Shown here one piece after another: positions 1-7,288 of a DNA stretch of 10,262 nt (the first letter of the stretch is position 1; each line of letters starts with the position of its first letter). The translations under genes were made by a program, and so were the position numbers. This DNA is from CAYRUP01 sp964489265 (GTDB taxonomy: Bacteria; Pseudomonadota; Gammaproteobacteria; DSM-16500): NCBI GenBank assembly GCA_964489265.1, contig CAZAXX010000079.1:1-10262 (forward strand), in the 5' to 3' direction. The notes under the pieces are model-generated. The model was given only the letters and a program-made list of their open reading frames with translations, did no database searches and was not told where the DNA came from.

Positions 1-2202
1 ATAATAATTTTTTTTGCAATTTTTTTAGAATGGAAATTAATAAAAAAATGGCGGCAGTGTCGATGGCGTGTTGCATTGTTAGTTGGGTTCGCCTGGACAT
101 TATGGTACGCACATTCAATTTTAAATTGGAGCCTGCCAAAAGAATGGGAAAGTAAATCATTAATCGTCACTGGTTATATTGCAGATATTCCAGTTGTTTC
201 AGAACAGCGAACAACTTTTTTATTTCAGCTTCAAAAATTTCAAGGAAAAAAGGTCAATGCATTAATAAAATTATCCTGGCAAAACCAGGATGTTCGTTTG
301 CATGTCGGTGATCGATGGCAATTTGTCGTTCATTTAAAACGGATTCATGGGCTCATGAATCCAGGTGGTTTTGATTATGAAGCATGGGCTTTTCAGGAGG
401 GAATTCGTGCGAGTGGTTATGTGCTGACAGAACCACGCGACGTATTATTATCAAGTAACTGGTATCATTATCTACTGCATCGAATTCGTGAAAAATTAAA
501 AGAAACAATTGAAAAAAATATTCCTGTCAGCAATACATCGCCGTGGATTACGGCATTAGCGTTAGGCGTGCGACAGAATATTTCAGCAGAAAACTGGGAT
601 GTTTTACGTAAAACAGGTACGAACCATCTCATGGCGATTGCAGGTTTGCATATTGGATTAATGGCGAGTTTTATTTTTTTCTTAAGCAATTGGTGTTGGC
701 GACGTGTGCCTTATCTCACGCTGAAGTTGCCATCGCAATTTGTAGGTGCAATTGCTGCGTTTCTGATGGCGTTTTTATATAGCGCATTGGCTGGATTTTC
801 TATTCCGACAGAACGTGCTTGTATTATGCTTTGTTGCGCACTCATTTTGTTGATGCTGAAACGAATTCATTTAGCATGGCAAGGCTGGTGTATCGCGATG
901 CTTGCTGTCTTGTGGCTAAATCCACTCTCAGTGCTCACAGAAAGTTTCTGGTTATCGTTTTGCTCAGTCGCACTGATTATTTATGGAATTAGCGGACGAT
1001 TAGCACCTAACAATCTTTGGTGGAAAATAGGGAGAATTCAATGGGTGATTGCTCTGGGATTAATTCCACTTAGCATTTGGTTATTTCATGAGTGTTCGTT
1101 AGTTTCATTTATTGCAAACAGCATCGCAATTCCCTGGGTCGGATTTGTTGTTGTACCACTGACGTTGTTAGGCTGTTTTTTCTTGCTGCTTTCATCGAGT
1201 ATCGGTGGATTTATTTTAATGATGGCAGATAAAGCGCTCGCCATTTTATGGATTATTTTAACCTATCTTTCTAAATTATCCTGGGCATCCTGGTCGATTG
1301 TGATACCTCAGCATTGGGTTTTATTCATGGCGTGTTTGGGAATGGTAATCTTGTTATTGCCGGCAGGATTTCCTGGGCGTTATTTCGGTTTAATCTGGTT
1401 GTTGCCATTATTATTTTATCATTATCCCGCGCCTCGCACGGGTGAAGTCTGGTTTACCTTGCTTGATGTAGGCCAAGGACTTTCGGCAGTGGTACAAACC
1501 AAACAGCATGTCCTTGTATTTGATGCTGGGCCAAAACTAAGTCGCAATTTTGATATGGGCGAAAGTGTGGTTGCGCCATTTTTGCATTCCATCGGCGCGA
1601 AAAAAATTGATATGTTAGTGATAAGTCATGGTGATAATGATCACATTGGCGGTGCGTCAGCGTTGTTACGCGATTTTTCTGTGCTTGCAGCGAGAACGAG
1701 TGATCCAAAAAAATTATTGCCATTACCGAGTCAATATTGTTTGCGCGGTGAAGCCTGGGAATGGGATAAAGTGACTTTTACTTTTTTATATCCTGCGCTC
1801 GATAGATTGGATTTAGATAATAATAGTTCGTGTGTGCTGCGGATTACCGATGCAAATAAAAAACATATTTTGTTAACAGGTGATATTGAACAAATGGCGG
1901 AAAAATTTTTATTGCAAGTCGATCCAAATAATCTAGCCGCAGATATTTTAGTTGCACCGCATCATGGCAGCAAAACATCGGCTGTTACCGAATTTATTCA
2001 TGCAGTCAATCCGCAAGCTGTTTTGTTCCCGGTTGGATATCGTAATCGTTATCATTTTCCAAATCCGAGTGTGTTAGAAAAATATTACCAGTTGAATGCA
2101 AGATTGTTTTCGACAGTTGATACGGGCGCAATGCAGTTTGCTTCAGCAACCGATAAATCGCCTGCGCTTTATCGGTTGGATCATCAAGCGTTTTGGAATT
2201 AA
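1..2202 (+). CDS. comEC: ComEC/Rec2 family DNA internalisation channel, 5' end cut by the window
   Basis: Inner-membrane protein expected to pass single-stranded transforming DNA into the cytoplasm during natural competence. The frame is open from base 1, so the gene starts outside the window; 733 residues are visible, close to full family length. A TTG at 76 is an ordinary internal Leu codon. Residue numbers count from base 1. The first residues are hydrophobic (IIIFFAIFLEW), followed by an OB-fold-like DUF4131 region with the family motif NPGGFDYEAW near 120-129. The competence domain follows, with HLMAIAGLHIGL at 209-220 and about ten hydrophobic helices to roughly 475. The C-terminal metallo-beta-lactamase-like domain has LDVGQG (488-493), FDAG (507-510), HGDNDH (543-548), TGD (626-628) and HHGS (654-657). 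The metal-binding HxDxDH signature is therefore intact, as in family members proposed to degrade the non-transported strand. The gene ends tail to tail against the receiver gene, sharing TTAA. Family assignment is firm; actual competence of the host is inference. Confidence 0.95.
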   Translation: MIIFFAIFLEWKLIKKWRQCRWRVALLVGFAWTLWYAHSILNWSLPKEWESKSLIVTGYIADIPVVSEQRTTFLFQLQKFQGKKVNALIKLSWQNQDVRLHVGDRWQFVVHLKRIHGLMNPGGFDYEAWAFQEGIRASGYVLTEPRDVLLSSNWYHYLLHRIREKLKETIEKNIPVSNTSPWITALALGVRQNISAENWDVLRKTGTNHLMAIAGLHIGLMASFIFFLSNWCWRRVPYLTLKLPSQFVGAIAAFLMAFLYSALAGFSIPTERACIMLCCALILLMLKRIHLAWQGWCIAMLAVLWLNPLSVLTESFWLSFCSVALIIYGISGRLAPNNLWWKIGRIQWVIALGLIPLSIWLFHECSLVSFIANSIAIPWVGFVVVPLTLLGCFFLLLSSSIGGFILMMADKALAILWIILTYLSKLSWASWSIVIPQHWVLFMACLGMVILLLPAGFPGRYFGLIWLLPLLFYHYPAPRTGEVWFTLLDVGQGLSAVVQTKQHVLVFDAGPKLSRNFDMGESVVAPFLHSIGAKKIDMLVISHGDNDHIGGASALLRDFSVLAARTSDPKKLLPLPSQYCLRGEAWEWDKVTFTFLYPALDRLDLDNNSSCVLRITDANKKHILLTGDIEQMAEKFLLQVDPNNLAADILVAPHHGSKTSAVTEFIHAVNPQAVLFPVGYRNRYHFPNPSVLEKYYQLNARLFSTVDTGAMQFASATDKSPALYRLDHQAFWN

Positions 2203-2588
2203 ACATTAGTCACATCATGTTTGCCATGCGCTAATAAATCAATTGCCATTAACAATGCTGCGTTATCAATTGGTTTCTCAAAGGAAACAGTAGCACCAAG
2301 TGATTCTGATAAATCCAAATAGCCTGTCGGATCCAATCTGCCACCACCGGAAATTGCAATAATTTCCATATTCGGATGTTTATCTTTGACTTCAGAAATG
2401 AGCGTAATGCCACTTTTTTTCGGCATGATGATATCGGTTACCATGATATCAGGCTCAGTCGTTTTGAGAATTTCTGTGGCTTCTTCACCGTTGGTTGCAC
2501 TTTCAACTTGATGTGATGCGCGTGTCAGCACTTGCGCTAACATGTCTCTTACTAAGTCATCATCTTCCACCAATAATATTTTAACCAT
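2199..2588 (-). CDS. Stand-alone response regulator receiver protein
   Basis: A 129-residue protein made only of a CheY-like receiver domain, with no DNA-binding or enzymatic output. Visible features are the acidic pocket E8-D9-D10 after KILLV, the phosphoacceptor D52 in VTDIIMP, the Ser of AISGGG at position 80 in the Thr/Ser switch position, and the conserved Lys105 in FEKP. All residues needed for phosphotransfer are present. It lies directly downstream of the histidine kinase gene and starts inside that gene's last codons (8-base overlap), so it is very probably phosphorylated by that kinase. The start at 2588 is supported by a strong AAAGGAG site 7 bases upstream. With no output domain it must act by protein contact or pass phosphate to a histidine phosphotransfer protein encoded elsewhere; which of these is unknown. 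No specific gene name can be given. Confidence 0.93.
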   Translation of the reverse strand: MVKILLVEDDDLVRDMLAQVLTRASHQVESATNGEEATEILKTTEPDIMVTDIIMPKKSGITLISEVKDKHPNMEIIAISGGGRLDPTGYLDLSESLGATVSFEKPIDNAALLMAIDLLAHGKHDVTNV

Positions 2589-3642
2589 GATGTTTCTCCT
2601 TTAAGTCATTGTATTCAGGCAGTAGCAGCGTGAAAGTAGTGCCGTGTCCAAGTTGGCTTTCGACAATAATTTCACCTTGATGTTCTTTCATAATGGAATG
2701 CACCGTTGATAAACCAAGCCCTGTGCCTTTACCCACTTCTTTCGTCGTAAAAAAAGGCTCGAAAATGCGTTGCATGGTTGTTTGATCCATTCCATGTCCG
2801 GTATCTGAAACCGTAATTTTACAATACCCACCAGGAATAATTTCCGGAAATTGTTTGAGAATTTTATCCGTTGAAGGTATTTGGGTTAGTTCTATGATAA
2901 CACTGCCTTCGCCATCCATTGCATCCACCGCATTATTGATCAAATTAACCATTACCTGATGCAATTGGGTTTGGTTCGCAAGAATGGTGCTTTCGCCCAG
3001 CATGGGGTGTAGGGAAATCGTGACACTGGCCGGAATGGTCGGTTTTAATAGCCCTAACACGCCTTCTATCGTTTCTTTGATACAAACGGGTTTAAAATCA
3101 TGGTGTTGGCGGCGGCTAAACGCTAAAATCCGCGAAATTAACTCTTGTCCGCGTTTACAGCCTTCCAAGACCTTGCCTAAATTTTTATGGACCAGGCTAT
3201 CTTCTGAAACATCATCTCTGGCCATTTCGACATAGCCAATAATGGCATAGAGGATATTATTAAAATCATGCGCGATTCCACCTGCCAAGGTGCCGATGGA
3301 TTGCAGTTTTTGGCCCTGCAATAAGGCTTTTTCAAGTTTTTGCTTGGTTTCTTCCGCATGAATACGATCCGCGATTTCTTTTTTAAAATTTTCATTGATG
3401 ATTTCAAAGGACTTTTTGCTTTTTTGGGTGACCTGGGTTAAACGGATGGCGAGACCAACCAAAATCGCTAATAAAATGCCTTGTCCTAGGATAAGCCAAC
3501 TGTGTGCGTTTTCCGTAATGGCGCGAAAATGGGTGATTTGCAGGTACCAAATTAAAATAGAGATGAAAATACCGAGAATGGCAGCGGCATAAGGCAGCCA
3601 GGAAAGAGGGATAGTATTATCTTCTTTAGGATCGCGGCTCAT
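2581..3642 (-). CDS. Membrane sensor histidine kinase with minimal periplasmic loop
   Basis: A 353-residue inner-membrane kinase. Two hydrophobic helices (about 12-34 and 50-68) flank a loop of only some 15 residues, so there is no room for a periplasmic sensor domain and no PAS domain is evident. A charged, probably helical linker (about 70-112) leads to the dimerisation domain with the H-box GGIAHDFNNIL, phospho-acceptor His125. The HDFNN form is typical of the subgroup often found in PAS-linked and hybrid kinases. The catalytic domain has the N-box VNLINNAVDAM (N233, N237), the G1 box SDTGHGM (279-285), an F box EPFFTT and the G2 box GKGTGLGLS, so it looks fully active. The receiver that such kinases often carry at the C-terminus is here a separate gene just downstream. 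The ATG at 3642 is the only Met before residue 140, although no good ribosome site precedes it. The stimulus is unknown; it may sense a membrane or cytoplasmic cue. Confidence 0.93.
   Translation of the reverse strand: MSRDPKEDNTIPLSWLPYAAAILGIFISILIWYLQITHFRAITENAHSWLILGQGILLAILVGLAIRLTQVTQKSKKSFEIINENFKKEIADRIHAEETKQKLEKALLQGQKLQSIGTLAGGIAHDFNNILYAIIGYVEMARDDVSEDSLVHKNLGKVLEGCKRGQELISRILAFSRRQHHDFKPVCIKETIEGVLGLLKPTIPASVTISLHPMLGESTILANQTQLHQVMVNLINNAVDAMDGEGSVIIELTQIPSTDKILKQFPEIIPGGYCKITVSDTGHGMDQTTMQRIFEPFFTTKEVGKGTGLGLSTVHSIMKEHQGEIIVESQLGHGTTFTLLLPEYNDLKEKHHG
2596..2602 (-). promoter_or_regulatory. Strong ribosome binding site for the receiver gene
   Basis: On the minus strand AAAGGAG stands 7 bases before the ATG at 2588. 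It lies inside the 3' end of the kinase gene. It fixes the receiver start and suggests the receiver can be translated independently of, and perhaps more strongly than, the kinase, whose own start has no clear Shine-Dalgarno sequence. Confidence 0.85.
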
Positions 3643-3668
3643 ATTTATAGCTTAATCCATTTAAGCGA

Positions 3669-3698
3669 TTGAGGCCATAAAGCAATTTATTATATAAT
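3669..3698 (+). promoter_or_regulatory. Putative sigma-70 type promoter for smc-zipA-ligA
   Basis: TTGAGG at 3669-3674 (4 of 6 matches to TTGACA) is followed after 18 bases by a perfect TATAAT at 3693-3698. The start site would be near 3705, giving a leader of about 70 bases before the smc ATG at 3776. It is the only convincing promoter I see upstream of the three-gene operon. The -10 box is the right half of the palindrome ATTATATAAT (3689-3698), whose other half serves the minus strand. Confidence 0.55.
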
Positions 3699-3717
3699 CG
3701 CGTTGGCGGCTTTTAAA
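3689..3717 (-). promoter_or_regulatory. Putative sigma-70 type promoter for the kinase/receiver unit
   Basis: On the minus strand a perfect -10 box TATAAT occupies 3694-3689, and TTTAAA at 3717-3712 (4 of 6 matches to TTGACA) lies 17 bases upstream. Transcription would start near 3682, leaving a leader of about 40 bases to the ATG at 3642. The -10 box overlaps that of the opposing smc promoter. This is predicted from sequence only. Confidence 0.55.
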
Positions 3718-3726
3718 GCTGGCCAA
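3703..3726. repeat. Dyad TTGGC-N14-GCCAA at the smc transcription start
   Basis: TTGGC at 3703-3707 is mirrored by GCCAA at 3722-3726, with an inner GCTTT/AAAGC pairing at 3709-3719. The neighbouring CCAATTGG (3723-3730) is a perfect 8-base palindrome. The dyad covers the predicted smc start site and encloses the -35 element of the opposing promoter, so it could be an operator acting in both directions or a leader hairpin. The arms are short and chance is possible. Confidence 0.3.
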
Positions 3727-3775
3727 TTGGAGCCGATTTCAGTGCAGGGATGTTCACTAACTTGAAGTAGAGACT

Positions 3776-6700
3776 ATGCAATTAAAGAAAATTAAGATTT
3801 CAGGTTTTAAATCGTTTGTCGATCCTACTACAGTATTAATTCCAAGCCAATTGGTCGCCATTGTCGGGCCTAATGGATGCGGAAAATCGAACATTATTGA
3901 TGCTGTTTGCTGGGTTATGGGCGAAAGTTCCGCAAAATACTTGCGCGGAGAGTCTTTAACAGACGTTATTTTTAATGGTTCAAGCGCCAGAAAACCAGTG
4001 GGTCAGGCATCCGTTGAGCTCATATTTGATAACCAGGATGGCAGTCTCGGTGGCGAATATGCGAGTTATGCTGAAATCTCAATTCGTCGTGTCATCAATC
4101 GCGACAGTGAATCGACGTATTTCCTGAATGGAACGCGTTGTCGACGTAGAGATATTATCGATATTTTCTTAGGGACAGGCTTAGGGCCGCGCAGCTATTC
4201 CATCATCGGCCAGAACATGATTTCCCGGTTAATTGAAGCAAAACCGGATGATATGCGCGTTTATCTGGAAGAAGCGGCTGGTATTTCCAAATACAAAGAT
4301 AGACGCCGTGAAACAGAAAATCGTATTCAGCACACGAAAGAAAATATGGCGCGTTTAGACGATATCCGCGCAGAATTAGAAAAACAGTTAAATAGCTTAA
4401 AACGTCAAGCCAGTGCAGCTGAAAAGTTTAAATCATTAAAACAAGAAGAGCGCATGGTACGTGCGCAATGGCTTGCTAGCCAATGGCGTCAGTTTGATGC
4501 AAAGCTGGTGCAATATTCTTTACAAATCCAACAACAAGAAACCGGACTTGAAGCCAAGCATGCTGAATTAGGTGAAATTAATTTAAATACGGATAAAAAA
4601 CGCGATGATCATCGCTTGGCGCATGACGCATTTCAAGAGGTTCAGCGTCGTTATTATTCGGCGGGCAATGAAATTACGCGTATCGAACAAGATATTCATC
4701 ATACCCAGGAACGCCAGCGGCAATGGCAGGCGGATGTTGATCAGGCAGAACAAGATTGGACTACTGTCAAAGAAAGTCTGGAAGAAGTTGAACATGAATT
4801 AAGTGAGTTGACTGAAGAAGCACAAACGTTGGATCCAAAAGTGCGTGCAGCAATTTCAACTGCAGATGCGATTGCAGAAGCGTATGGCGAAGCCGAAGAT
4901 GCAATGCAAACCTGGCAACAGCAATGGGATCAATTCAATCAACGTGCGGCACAAACAACTCGAACAGCTGAAGTTGAACAAACACGCATTGCGCATTTAG
5001 AACAACGTCTCGCTACCATCAAACAGCGAAAAATGCAGCTTGAGCAAGAACAAGCACAAATTAATTTTTCTGAATTAGACAAAGAAATCGCGAATCTTTC
5101 CGAACAAATTTCCCAACTGACAGAATTGTCTGACGAGCACAATCAAAAGCTCAATGAAGTGCGTCAGGAAATTATTACTGTTCAAGCGACTGAACAGAAA
5201 ACAGTGCAGCAGTTGGATCAAGTGCGTAACAGTGTGCAGCGTTTACGTGGTCAACAAGCCTCACTGGAAGCACTGCAACAAACTGCCTTAGGGCAACGCA
5301 ATAATCCAGTTACTGCTTGGCTCGCAGAACATAATTTAGAAAAAGAACCTCGTCTTGCACAACGTGTTGAAGTTGCTGCAGGTTGGGAGCATGCTGCAGA
5401 AAAAGTGTTAGGGTTGAATTTGCAAGCAGTGTGTGTGGAAAACCTGGCAGATGTGGCGGGTGTGATTGATGATTTGAAAGAAGGAAGTTTATGTGTGTTT
5501 GCACCGAAAACTTCTGCTGCGGCGACTTCTGTCAAAGCAACGTTATTGCTTGATAAAATTAAATCGAAATGGCCGCTCGATTCTTTATTGTCTGGTATTT
5601 ATGTTGCAGAGACACAAGAAGAAGCGTTGGAATTATGTCGTTCCTTGGAGCAGCATGAATCTGTGATCACGCGTCAAGGCGTGTGGTTTAGTCCTGCCTG
5701 GTTGCGTGTGTCACGCGATGAAAATCCTGCGGCGGGTGTGTTTCAGCGCGAGCAGGAATTAAAACAATTAATCAAGCAAATTGAACAATTAGCTCTGCAT
5801 CAAGAAGAATTAGAAGAAAAATTAATTCAAAGCCGTGAGCAATTAACCAAATTAGAAGAAGAGCGCGATGAATTGCAAAAACTAGTGAATCAATCACACG
5901 CACAAGTTTTGCAAACGCAAACACAGCGCAAAATGAAAGAAGAGCGCGTGGCTGAAATAAAAATTCGCGCCGAACGTTGTCATGCTGAATTGGAAGATAG
6001 CACAGAACAATATGAGCAAACCCAAATTGAATTGAGTAAGGCACGTTCCATCTGGCAACAAGCCATGAGCGATTTGGAAAAATTAGCGGATCAACGTGAT
6101 AGTCTGGAACAAGATCGTGATCAGTTGCGTGAGCGTGTGCAACTCAATCGGCAAAAATTGAATGAAGCGAAAGAGCTTCGTCACCAGTTAGAAATTCGTT
6201 TGCAAACCACAAAATCGCAACAAGGATCATTGCAGCAAACCATTATGCGTATGCAGACGCAATTGGCGACGCTGGCTGAGCGGAAAGCCGCATTGCGTTC
6301 CGATTCTTATACGGGAACTTCATTACCCGATTTAGAGAAAAATTTAGCAACGGCATTAAGTCATCGTTTACAAATCGAAGAAGAATTGAATGTTGCGCGC
6401 AGCACGATTAATGGCTTCGAACATGAGTTACGCGAATTAGAAAACAAACGTCAAAGTGTAGAGCGTGAAATTGCGAAAATCCGCGACATGTTGGAAACAC
6501 TTCGCCTTGATGGACAAAGTTTAAAAGTTAAAACAGAAACTATCCATGAGCAATTGGCTGAAACGCATATATCACTGGAAGAAATTTTGAAAGAATTGCC
6601 GGAAGATATGGCGCCAGAGTTATATCACCAGCAATTAGAGCAGGTGACGTTACGCATCACGCGGTTAGGTCCAATTAATCTCGTCGCGATTGAAGAGTTT

Positions 6701-7279
6701 GCATCCTGTTCTGAGCGCAAGCAATATCTTGATAAGCAAAATGATGATTTGCTGGAAGGATTGACTACGCTTGAAAATGCGATTGCGAAAATTGATAAAG
6801 AAACACGTGCGCGTTTCAAAGAAACATTTGATAAAGTTAATGAGCGATTCCTGGAATTATTCCCGAAAATTTTTGGTGGTGGTCGCGCGTATTTGGAATT
6901 AACCGGCGAAAATTTATTGGATGCAGGCATCACTGTCATGGCTTGCCCGCCAGGTAAACGTAACAGTACGATTCATTTGCTATCAGGCGGTGAAAAAGCC
7001 ATGACAGCGATTGCATTGGTATTTTCAATTTTCCACTTGAATCCAGCGCCATTTTGTTTGCTTGATGAAGTTGACGCGCCGCTAGATGATGCTAATATTG
7101 GTCGTTTTTGTCAGTTAGTGAAAGCGATGTCAGAGAAAACCCAGTTTATTTTTATCAGTCATAATAAATTGGCGATTGAAATGGGTGAACACTTGATGGG
7201 TGTGACGATGAATGAACCCGGTGTTTCGCGGTTAGTCAGCGTGAACGTGGAAGAGGCAGTCAGTTTAGCAGGAGCATAG
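3776..7279 (+). CDS. smc: Chromosome segregation ATPase SMC
   Basis: A 1167-residue SMC protein of normal bacterial length. It forms ATP-driven dimeric rings that organise and help separate the nucleoid, normally with ScpA and ScpB, which are not encoded in this window. The N-terminal head has the Walker A motif GPNGCGKSN (31-39, Lys37) and the Q-loop SIIGQ (Gln146). A first coiled coil runs from about 170 to 500, a hinge from about 510 to 650, and a returning coiled coil to about 1000. The C-terminal head has the conserved GPINLVAIEEF, the ABC signature LSGGEKA (1069-1075), the Walker B CLLDEVDAPLDD with D1097-E1098, and an H-loop in FISHNK. All ATPase motifs are intact. The first Met fits the family N-terminus, though only a purine-rich stretch (GAAGTAGAGA) precedes it. 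It is the first gene of an operon with zipA and ligA. Having SMC implies the host probably lacks MukBEF. Confidence 0.98.
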   Translation: MQLKKIKISGFKSFVDPTTVLIPSQLVAIVGPNGCGKSNIIDAVCWVMGESSAKYLRGESLTDVIFNGSSARKPVGQASVELIFDNQDGSLGGEYASYAEISIRRVINRDSESTYFLNGTRCRRRDIIDIFLGTGLGPRSYSIIGQNMISRLIEAKPDDMRVYLEEAAGISKYKDRRRETENRIQHTKENMARLDDIRAELEKQLNSLKRQASAAEKFKSLKQEERMVRAQWLASQWRQFDAKLVQYSLQIQQQETGLEAKHAELGEINLNTDKKRDDHRLAHDAFQEVQRRYYSAGNEITRIEQDIHHTQERQRQWQADVDQAEQDWTTVKESLEEVEHELSELTEEAQTLDPKVRAAISTADAIAEAYGEAEDAMQTWQQQWDQFNQRAAQTTRTAEVEQTRIAHLEQRLATIKQRKMQLEQEQAQINFSELDKEIANLSEQISQLTELSDEHNQKLNEVRQEIITVQATEQKTVQQLDQVRNSVQRLRGQQASLEALQQTALGQRNNPVTAWLAEHNLEKEPRLAQRVEVAAGWEHAAEKVLGLNLQAVCVENLADVAGVIDDLKEGSLCVFAPKTSAAATSVKATLLLDKIKSKWPLDSLLSGIYVAETQEEALELCRSLEQHESVITRQGVWFSPAWLRVSRDENPAAGVFQREQELKQLIKQIEQLALHQEELEEKLIQSREQLTKLEEERDELQKLVNQSHAQVLQTQTQRKMKEERVAEIKIRAERCHAELEDSTEQYEQTQIELSKARSIWQQAMSDLEKLADQRDSLEQDRDQLRERVQLNRQKLNEAKELRHQLEIRLQTTKSQQGSLQQTIMRMQTQLATLAERKAALRSDSYTGTSLPDLEKNLATALSHRLQIEEELNVARSTINGFEHELRELENKRQSVEREIAKIRDMLETLRLDGQSLKVKTETIHEQLAETHISLEEILKELPEDMAPELYHQQLEQVTLRITRLGPINLVAIEEFASCSERKQYLDKQNDDLLEGLTTLENAIAKIDKETRARFKETFDKVNERFLELFPKIFGGGRAYLELTGENLLDAGITVMACPPGKRNSTIHLLSGGEKAMTAIALVFSIFHLNPAPFCLLDEVDAPLDDANIGRFCQLVKAMSEKTQFIFISHNKLAIEMGEHLMGVTMNEPGVSRLVSVNVEEAVSLAGA

Positions 7280-7282
7280 GAG
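7278..7282 (+). promoter_or_regulatory. Ribosome binding site of zipA, overlapping the smc stop
   Basis: AGGAG begins inside the smc TAG stop codon and stands 6 bases before the ATG at 7289. The arrangement decides the zipA start and suggests that ribosomes ending smc can re-initiate on zipA. Confidence 0.85.
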
Positions 7283-7288
7283 TAATAC

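Noticed and set aside
76..78. TTG as the start codon of comEC
   Set aside because: The frame is open from base 76 back to base 1 and encodes a hydrophobic, ComEC-like N-terminal segment, so the TTG is an internal Leu codon and the real start lies outside the window.
1454..1723. Minus-strand open frame of 89 codons within comEC
   Set aside because: It lies opposite the metallo-beta-lactamase domain of comEC, its translation has no family features, and the comEC frame there is unmistakable.
3643..3660. Upstream mini-frame ATG-GAT-TAA before the kinase start
   Set aside because: It is two codons long, has no ribosome site of its own and no sign of being a leader peptide.
6625..6939. Minus-strand open frame of 104 codons within smc
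   Set aside because: It is antisense to the conserved C-terminal head region of SMC; Ser/Asn-rich low-complexity translation with no upstream ribosome site.
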